Part shown: positions 57,756-64,000 of the stretch, piece by piece
Layout: each line of letters starts with the position of its first letter
Position numbering within the stretch: the stretch's first letter is position 1
Assembly (NCBI GenBank): GCA_036362985.1
Contig: JAYGXS010000004.1
Span: forward strand, 40,617,557-40,681,556
DNA from: Ligula intestinalis
Lineage: Eukaryota; Platyhelminthes; Cestoda; Diphyllobothriidea; Diphyllobothriidae
DNA length: 64,000 nt
Direction: 5' to 3'
Translations under genes and position numbers: made by a program
Notes under the pieces: generated by a model
Seen by the model: only the letters and a program-made list of their open reading frames with translations
What the model was told of the DNA's origin: nothing
The model's database searches: none

Positions 57756-57921
57756 CCAGATTCTACCCCGAAAAAACGGCTTTGTTACCCCTCCATACGC
57801 CACCAGCGGGACGGTATGGTGGTCTCCACCGGTGACAACGTACTCCTCTGCAGTGGACCCAACCGGCACAATGCCCCGCATGTCGCCAAAGTGACCGCAC
57901 TCTTCCCTGATCCCGAGACAG
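57756..57921 (+). CDS. BAHD1-like gene, exon with the first half of the BAH domain
   Basis: The reading frame continues in phase from the exon ending at 52943. It begins PDSTPKKRLCYPSIRHQRDG, then MVVSTGDNVLLCSG and PHVAKVTALFPDPET, and ends in phase 1 at a donor (CAG-GTACCG, 57921). The order RKCY...VRDTVLL-SGP...YVAKI-ALWENPESG is that of the BAHD1 BAH domain, a module that binds nucleosomes or modified histone tails. The rest of the domain (the part with WYYRPEH in vertebrates) was not found downstream to 64000. It must lie in a later exon or be missing. A false ORF in another frame overlaps it. Confidence 0.85.
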
Positions 57922-58503
57922 GTACCGCATTCTGTACATACAATAGAAATCCTTTTCTTTACTCAGTGACCGGGCCCTTTTCCCCTCAAGCTGCACTTCC
58001 GCGGAGGTAGTTTTCGTGGTACACGAGTGTGTTCGTTGACGGAGTGAGAGTAATTTATCAAAAGCCATTCTAGCTATACCTTGCATAGCTGTTTATGCAT
58101 TGCATGCATTATATCGGCTTTGTGAATCGTATCACGGGGTTTGCGCGTCTTCCCTGAAGCTTCTTTTGGAATTTTGAGTGTATGTGTGCCCGCAACAACC
58201 ACCTTAATCCTTTGTTCGCGATTTTCTTCTGTCGGCCCTTGGTTTGAAGGACCTTTCCTTCGGGCGCCTTTGGCAAGCAGCCTATTCAATGACAATTTAG
58301 TATTGTTGCTCTACGATGCTGTAGTCAAATTTTGTCGTAATCGCTAGTTCTGACCTTGGTCCTCTGTGCCTTGGTTGCATCTTTGCTGGTGGTTTGGTGG
58401 GTCGGAGCGTCCGTTTACTGTGTACTAACCGGTTGGCCAGTAGTGAGACTAGCACTAGATCTGTCTCCCAAATAACCAGTCTATGCTATGTCCCCCACGC
58501 TAA
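57922..58503. other. Unannotated stretch (probably intron)
   Basis: Follows the BAH exon donor. Short ORFs only, nothing recognised. Confidence 0.4.
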
Positions 58504-58821
58504 GTGCCTGTTCGTGATAAGCATGATCGTTCGATCGTGGACACGGTAACAAAATTTAAGCGTCCTCTCAACTTCGGCAACCAACCCACCATCATCGCTT
58601 CCTCCAAACGAAGTTTCCTCCTTCCCCAACTTATATACTCTCATGGGAGAGCTACAGTATTGAAGCTACAGAACGAAAAAACATTCGTAGAGGACGAACA
58701 TCCCTTGGCTGCTCTAATTGAGTCTACAGGTTTGGAGGAAAAGGCGGTAGGACACGTGTGCCGTTTCCCAAAAGAACGAATAGTCAAGGTGCAAAAACCG
58801 GCGTACTGTGAGTTGTTATGA
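58504..58821 (+). CDS. Unidentified ORF
   Basis: A 105-codon frame (the first codon shown is not a confirmed start) with TVTKFKRPLNFGNQPTIIAS, LIYSHGRATVLKLQNEKTF and GLEEKAVGHVCRFPKERI. A possible splice donor (TACT-GTGAGT) lies at about 58807, just before the stop. It does not match the missing part of the BAHD1 BAH domain. It could be an exon of another gene or a transposon fragment. Confidence 0.25.
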   Translation: MPVRDKHDRSIVDTVTKFKRPLNFGNQPTIIASSKRSFLLPQLIYSHGRATVLKLQNEKTFVEDEHPLAALIESTGLEEKAVGHVCRFPKERIVKVQKPAYCELL

Positions 58822-59029
58822 ATCTCTTCCTCCTATTGTCGTTCTCGATGGATCAATTATTACCTAATTTTTGAGGCGAAAACTAAATTAAGCTGAGTTG
58901 GGAGCTACAGTAGGTTACCTATCTGATGAAAGGTTGGAGATTGAGGAACTTAACACACATTTGAGGTTGGTTATTTAGTTCATTGGGTTTGCTTGAGGCG
59001 CAAAATGGTATTTATTAGAATTCCATTTT

Positions 59030-59350
59030 GTTCAGCTCAGTATACTGGTAGAAAATAGAGGCGAAAATGCATGAAATTCAGCGTTTATTGATATCCGGGA
59101 AATTTCCTATGCTATTAGACGTTGCGGAAAAGAGCTTCTTGTTAGTGCATGTTGGACTATAAAAGACCACTCATGAGAAGCAGGAACTATTTAGTTATAT
59201 CTGTTCACAAGACGGAAAATTTTGTTTTGCGTCCATGAAATTGAGTTTAGTATTATTATAAGGTAATGCTTTATTTTTAGAAAAAGAAGAGCCAAAGAAG
59301 TTTAAAAAATTCGACTTTGCAAATTTTTAAAGTTTTGTACCGTAAAATTG
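59030..59350 (+). repeat. AT-rich dispersed repeat D, copy 2
   Basis: Matches the reverse complement of 30030-30390. Conserved words include AGCGTTTATTGATATC, AATTTCCTATGCTATTAGAC and GTTGCGGAAAAGAGCTTCTT. No ORF or terminal repeat seen. Confidence 0.7.
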
Positions 59351-59924
59351 AAAAATAAACTTTTACGGTATGCTACATGCCATCCCATATGAAAATTTAT
59401 ATCGTATATATCAAGGGTTGTATACAAGGAATGCAAATGAGGAATATGTAAGTATACAGTAACTAAATCCATTGTGCAGCCAATATCAAGTTGAAGACAG
59501 TTACCATAACACACATTTGAGTGAGTTGTCACGTGACATTGCGATAGAGTTTTCTCAAAAATCGCCGTTGATTTTATAGACCCTCTGTTCTACATTTGTT
59601 ATTGTAGAAATGAGTCTAGAAGTAACCAAATATGCTGAAAACTGTTCTGTTTTAGATAAACCATTTAGCTCTTTTTATATCAGAAGAGATATCCGTAATT
59701 GTTAGGGAAATCAATCAACTGGCCAAAATTTCCCTTACTGATCTTGACTTTATCATCAAAAAAATTAAAGTACGCAAACATCAGATGCCAAAATATATAA
59801 AGAAAGCTTTTTTCAAGAGTTTACTTTTTGTAGAATTTTTCTTAATCAATCTTAAGCATATTCATTCGTGACTTTTGTAGTGGACGTTCATTTTTCTCGG
59901 CAATGGGTTCACATAATTGGGTGA
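59351..59924. other. Unannotated stretch
   Basis: AT-rich with no recognised feature. Confidence 0.4.
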
Positions 59925-60016
59925 ATGCGAGATAATACTCGTATTCCAGGAGTTTCTATTGGTAAAGGAGACATATGGTCGATCACTAGAACAAAATTTA
60001 TTGTATTTCATTTTTT

Positions 60017-60059
60017 CCTGAGCTTTCGAGCTCTTACAAGAGCCTATCATCAGAGATGG
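60017..60059 (-). ncRNA. Hammerhead-like ribozyme in P2b 3' end
   Basis: Minus strand CATCT-CTGATGA-T-helix II-GAA-AGCT-C-AGG. Helix II pairs AGGCTCT with AGAGCTC (one mismatch). Core and palindromic AGCT are intact. Confidence 0.72.
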
Positions 60060-61209
60060 AGAAACAGTAACAAATGTGGAAGCTACTTGGGGCGTGTGTA
60101 CAATAACTGAAATTTTGAACGTGTAGAAAATCAATAATTGTGTGTGCTGCCGACTTGCCACTGAGGGCTGTGCTAGCCTGTGCCAGTAGGCAAGATCGAC
60201 AAGTTGAGTGGAAATATTTACAGAAATAGAATCGTCAACAAAACAAGTAATTGTTATGGTGGGAGGGATGGGCAATTAAAATAGTCATAGGATAAATGAA
60301 GGAGGATGAGAAGAGAGGGATTATGTAGGCTTAGGCGCCAAGTGGCCATGTCAGCATCGAAAGTGGGATGATTATGGAAGATTTTGGGCCAATTGATTAC
60401 GGCGGGCGTCTGGATGTGATCGTTTGCAATAGCGTAAGGCCCTGTACGCTGGCGCCAATTCGACACATCTGTTGACCGAATTCTCATCCGTGGACCAGGC
60501 TTCGATAAATTCTCTGCTCGTCTTGTTTCCCGCGTGGGCGAGTACCTTGACGGCAGCGAAGTTGAACTCATGGCCTGTTTCGTAGGTGTGAGTTGCAACT
60601 TGTGATGATTCGTCGCCTAGTCGCACGGCCTGCTTGTGTTCACGTATACGCGATCCGAGCATGCGTTCCGTTTGACCTGTATAATTACAGGGACAGTTTA
60701 GGCATGGGATGCGATATACTAAACCAGATTGTTCATTCTGTGTAAGCCGGTCTTTTATTTTCATCACTCTGTAGGCATTGTAACTTTGGGTCTGTGTGCA
60801 ATTCCAACACTTAGTCCCGCAGCGATGCGCTCAGTCGCTTCTGAGACGTCCTTTATGTATGGCAGAGCGTGCCATATCTTTGGTGGTTCCTCTGTTTGTG
60901 TCCTCCGGGGCCAAACGCGTAGGTATCGGTTCATAAATGCTTTTGGATAACCGTTTCGCATGAACTGGTCACGGAGATATCTGGCCTCGCGCGCCTTTTC
61001 CTCTGGTTTACTGCAGTGGGTCTGGATCCGTTTGAAGAGTGTTTTTACACAGCTCCATTTGTGAGCAACTGGATGGTCACTGTGAAAACTTTGGAGTTGT
61101 GTTGTGTTCGTCTCATTCCTGTAAACCGTCGTCTCGAATTCACCATTGGGTGTTCTCTTGACGAGGACATCAAGGAAAGGCAGCTGCTTCCACATTTGTT
61201 GCTGTTTCT

Positions 61210-61253
61210 CCGCCTCTGATGATGGGCTCTTGTTAGAGCTCGAAAACTCAGGA
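61210..61253 (+). ncRNA. Hammerhead-like ribozyme in inverted P2b unit
   Basis: CGCCT-CTGATGA-T-helix II-GAA-AACT-C-AGG. The tetramer is AACT, no longer palindromic, so it may be decayed. Its orientation is opposite to the one at 60017. Confidence 0.6.
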
Positions 61254-61300
61254 AAAAATAAATTTTGTTCCAGTGATCGACCATATGCCTCCTTTGCATC

Positions 61301-62800
61301 ATTGGGTGGTTCTGAAACTATGGCATACAAAGACAGCTGCATAAGAAAAAAATGTTTAAAAGCTGGTTATTTACGTAACAGATATTAAGATCTATCTTAT
61401 TTTGAAGGTTTGGGTAAGCACACAGAATATACTCATTATTTATAGTCAATTGACTTAAGCCAGTGTTTATTAGAATTTCAAGGAAGATCTGTACCTCTTC
61501 ATAATAGAAATATCAAAATAATTGTAAAAAACATGGGGGAAGACAATTACTCATACTGTACAAAAAATAGTACTTTTACAATTGTACCCGACAATTCTAT
61601 TCAAATGTATTAGTCACTGACCGGCATGTCCGCACATGAGCTATATAACTATATTACTCCTGTGGTCTCCCAATGGGGCATATAAAGCGAAAACGTGGTT
61701 GCCTTAGTCCATCATAGGTCAAGCGATGCATAAACGAAAGAAACGATTAGCAGTTCTCGGGAAAACGTGTTAGAATACATACTCAAGCTTTAGGCTCTTC
61801 GGTAGCAGCCGTACATTATATTGCACGTAATATGAAAGTATATTTATTCGAAAACTTGACAAAAATATTATTTTCCAACGTAGTTTTAGTTGCGCTGCTT
61901 TATTTACTTAGTGGTTTTGCATGAATGGGCTTCCTCTACATGCAAAACTTAAGTTTACCTAGTACGCCCGATTTCCACTTTTTCGGAATTTTCCACTCAG
62001 TTAAAAAAGCTGGTGTTTCTATAAAACTTTTTATTCCTTCATAAATCATCATATGCCTAATTGTGAAGAATGATCATTGCTTTATTGCTGTAGGACTTTG
62101 GGGGCCACAGCTTGGGCTGCGTTTGAGTAAGAGGGAGTTACTTGTAAAAATCGTTGGATTTCTTGAGATAGTGCACCTACTGTAGGTGTAGATGTACCGA
62201 CGAATTATTTGCAATCCGGTGCATTTCTGAATTCCGTTGTGCCTCACGGTTGCTTACTTTTCTCACTTCAGCGTTGCTAATTATTAATCCCTACAGGAAG
62301 TAGTGGAACCAGATTGCATGTTGGCAAAAATAGTCATTCTTATCCAGGCCACTCTGCAACTGTCGAAGCTCTAGTCCATATCAATCAACTATGCGATGCT
62401 TGATTTGTCGCCTGACAAGGCTTATGGTTCATTCAGTCTACCTGTGTCAGTGACTAGACTCTCGACGGTGCCGAGGTTGCATAGGACGCCAGCTAGCTGG
62501 CCTAAAGTATACTTATAATATTGGCCTTCAAGCCATAGTAAACTAGAGGATGTAATGCTGCTTTTTAACGAAATCGGCAGTCAGTTTATGCAGCAGCGCT
62601 AAGAAAGCCTGCATGCTTTTGAGCTACATTTCTGGCCAGGAGTGCACTCCTGGCGATTCAAGAATGTCCGCTTGAGGGAGTGGGTGAGGTTGCGGATCAA
62701 GTCCTCGAATGAAAACGACCTAATTTCCAGAGTGGATGTGGCTCACAGCTCTTAAAGTGGGCATTATGCCCACAGGGCACCTGTCCAGTCAGTACTACTA
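61301..62800. other. Unannotated stretch
   Basis: No gene or known repeat recognised between the Penelope element and the pogo-like transposon. Confidence 0.4.
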
Positions 62801-63324
62801 CAGTAGTCGCCGGCTATTAAACCCACCTCGGGCCCAGACCAAAATGGGGCTTAATAAGCGGCGGGCGCAATAACCGGAGAGTCCTTCTTGATTGCAAACG
62901 CAGGATAGGTACTATGCCTTACATACGTACTGTATTATGTGTAGAGTTTGGTTGTGTACAAGAAAAGAATGCTGTTTTTCTGTATTTTACGTTATAACAA
63001 AAGCAAAAAATGATTGGCGACACGTTTCAAAAAAGCCGTCTAGTGTCAGTTGCTTTGGCAGAAACTTCACTCGCAACTGCTCTTTGATGTCTTTCTCCAG
63101 GCACCGGAAATCGTCGAATTTTTGAAATTTGATGCCTGTAGACCGCGTTGCGCACGCAGAGAAATGCGAATCTCACTCTATCCTGTTGGCAAACTGAGCT
63201 TTGTAGCAGGCGAATGGGCTTATTAGCCGGCGGATTTTGCTGTGTAAAATTCCATCCCAAGCTGAGTTGGGCTTAATGCGCGGCTGGGCCTATTTACTGT
63301 AGGCTTAATAACCGGCGACTACTG
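62801..63324. mobile_element. Pogo/Tigger-like non-autonomous DNA transposon (524 bp)
   Basis: Terminal inverted repeats start CAGTAGTCGCCGGCTATTAA and end TTAATAACCGGCGACTACTG, flanked by TA on both sides (62799-62800 and 63325-63326). CAGTAG termini with a TA duplication are typical of the pogo/Tigger branch of Tc1/mariner. Near the ends, words like GGCTTAATAACCGGCG recur (GCTTAATAAGCGGCG, GCTTATTAGCCGGCGG, GGCTTAATGCGCGGC), perhaps as transposase-binding sites. It retains a fragment of coding sequence. Confidence 0.82.
62987..63126 (-). pseudogene. Transposase C-terminal remnant with PCNA-binding-type motif
   Basis: Minus frame KFDDFRCLEKDIKEQLR ... KFLPKQLTLDGFFETC ... stop at 62987. QLTLDGFF fits the PIP-box pattern Q-x-x-L-x-x-F-F. 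Pogo-family transposases are known to bind PCNA through such a C-terminal motif, so this is most likely the transposase tail left inside an internally deleted element. Alternative minus frames over the same bases are longer but featureless. Confidence 0.6.
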
Positions 63325-63339
63325 TAGATGGTAGCAGAT

Positions 63340-64000
63340 TCTGGGACGACAGAAGCTGGGGGAGGGAGGGGGGAACCGGGTTTTCCCGAAGGCAGTCTGT
63401 CGAATTGAGTACATCTACTTCGTTCGGTACTAAAACGGCTTCCTCAGCCAGATAGCAGTTGGTTCTGATGTTGCTAGCAAACGCTGACCTCAAGGCTTGG
63501 GGTAAATCGGCAGGACCTTATAAACCACCCAGAAAGCTTCGTTTGCGTCCATACGATGTCCGGAATCAAACAGATGCGCCAGAATAGAGTTGTTTATGCT
63601 CTTGACTTCGCCTTTTCTCAGCCATACCGGAAGGTGTTCATTTATTCTTTTGTATAAACGTGGACTCAGGTGATCAATATAACCTGCCCGACAGGAGCAA
63701 GGACCGAATTGGTTGACAATAATACTCGAACTTTCGCCGCTGGGAAGGTTCGTGACACGGCTTGGTCAAGGTGTCTTTTAAAGAGTTCACTTGCCACGCC
63801 CTCTCGAAAGGGGACATTAAGGAATGGGGTTTTCTTTTCCACAGTAAGTGTAGCGGGTTTTATTTGTTTCGCAGCCATCTCTCGGGATACCCCTTCTCGC
63901 GAAGCAGGTCCTGCATTTTTTGAGCTCCTTCTCAACACTATCTCACGAATTGAAGCGAATGTTTGCATTCCAGGAACGTGAATATTCTGAGAAGAAGAAG
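63340..64000 (-). pseudogene. Penelope-like element P1b C-terminus (cut by window end)
   Basis: On the minus strand, 63968-63666 encodes the region before the endonuclease (KTPFLNVPFREGVASELF, DQAVSRTFPAAKVRVLLSTN), matching P1a. The GIY-YIG domain follows after a shift (CSCRAGYIDHLSPRLYKRIN, EHLPVWLRKGE). The PLE C-terminal segment comes next (HLFDSGHRMDANEAFWVVYK, LLATSEPTAIWL). Stops occur near 63495 and 63400. The right edge shows GAGAAGAAGAAG, like the end of the P4 terminal units. Confidence 0.78.

Larger units (their letters stand above)
59925..61300 (-). mobile_element. Penelope-like element P2b, 5'-truncated, with inverted terminal unit
   Basis: Minus strand. The coding part runs from about 61185 to 60372. 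It starts in the last RT segment (KQLPFLDVLVKRTPNGEFET), continues with HPVAHKWSCVKTLFKRIQTH, PPKIWHALPYIKDVSEATER and then, after a single-base shift near 60770, the GIY-YIG endonuclease (LNCPCNYTGQTERMLGSRI, REHKQAVRLGDESSQVATHT, YETGHEFNFAAVKVL). The 3' terminal unit with its ribozyme lies at 59925-60250. At the 5' side, 61188-61300 is the same terminal unit inverted, so the ORF appears to start inside it. RT catalytic motifs are absent. Confidence 0.85.

Noticed and set aside
57633..57894. 81-codon plus ORF (57649-57894) and 82-codon minus ORF (57633-57881) over the BAH exon
   Set aside because: They read the BAH exon in wrong frames. The correct frame is set by the acceptor at 57755 and the match to the BAHD1 family.
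1..64000. CRISPR arrays, bacterial operons, riboswitches, rRNA genes
   Set aside because: No regularly spaced identical repeats, no clustered long ORFs with Shine-Dalgarno sites and no rRNA-like conserved stretches were seen. The window is eukaryotic.

Overview
This looks like a repeat-rich flatworm (platyhelminth) nuclear scaffold, most likely from a diphyllobothriid-type tapeworm. I infer this from three things. The one complete gene has a 35-bp and a 57-bp intron. The window carries many degenerate copies of jockey/CR1-like LINEs, an RTE LINE and a Ty3/gypsy element. Several Penelope-like element (PLE) families end in GIY-YIG domains and carry hammerhead-ribozyme-like motifs. The genus is not proven by the sequence. 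No bacterial-type operons, CRISPR arrays or Shine-Dalgarno-led genes are visible. Three 100-base runs of N are scaffold gaps.

Two host genes can be supported. The first is a three-exon gene for mitochondrial ATP synthase subunit g at 15640-16061 (+), complete and about 109 residues long. The second is a BAHD1-like chromatin gene on the + strand. It has a long basic and proline-rich exon at 50796-52943, a 4.8-kb intron, and an exon at 57756-57921 that encodes the first half of a BAH domain. The rest of that gene lies outside what I could find. A few other ORFs look exon-like (54615-55007 minus, 27728-28141, 29247-29561, 58504-58821), but I do not recognise them.

Almost everything else is mobile DNA. 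Region 0.1-7.5 kb holds telomere-like repeats and a stack of broken LINEs (family A, an RTE 3' end, family B) with a SINE-like repeat C nested in one of them. Region 11.5-13.9 kb is a Ty3/gypsy pol fragment (minus) split by a 744-bp fold-back element, and the uninterrupted site can be reconstructed. Region 17.2-22.2 kb holds two PLEs. Region 25-31.6 kb holds PLE remnants and an AT-rich dispersed repeat. Region 31.6-46.6 kb is a LINE array that includes a nearly intact two-ORF LINE (37.0-40.9 kb, minus). Region 46.7-47.8 kb is a GC-rich inverted-repeat element. Region 57-64 kb holds more PLEs and a pogo-like non-autonomous DNA transposon that keeps a fragment ending in a PCNA-binding-type motif.

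The most interesting signal is a set of about ten hammerhead-like motifs from several PLE lineages. Each has the core CUGANGA, a helix II, GAA, then a self-complementary tetramer (AGCU, ACGU or AAUU) followed by C. They also share one extra nucleotide between the CUGANGA box and helix II. The tetramer changes between lineages but stays palindromic, which fits a ribozyme that works as a dimer.
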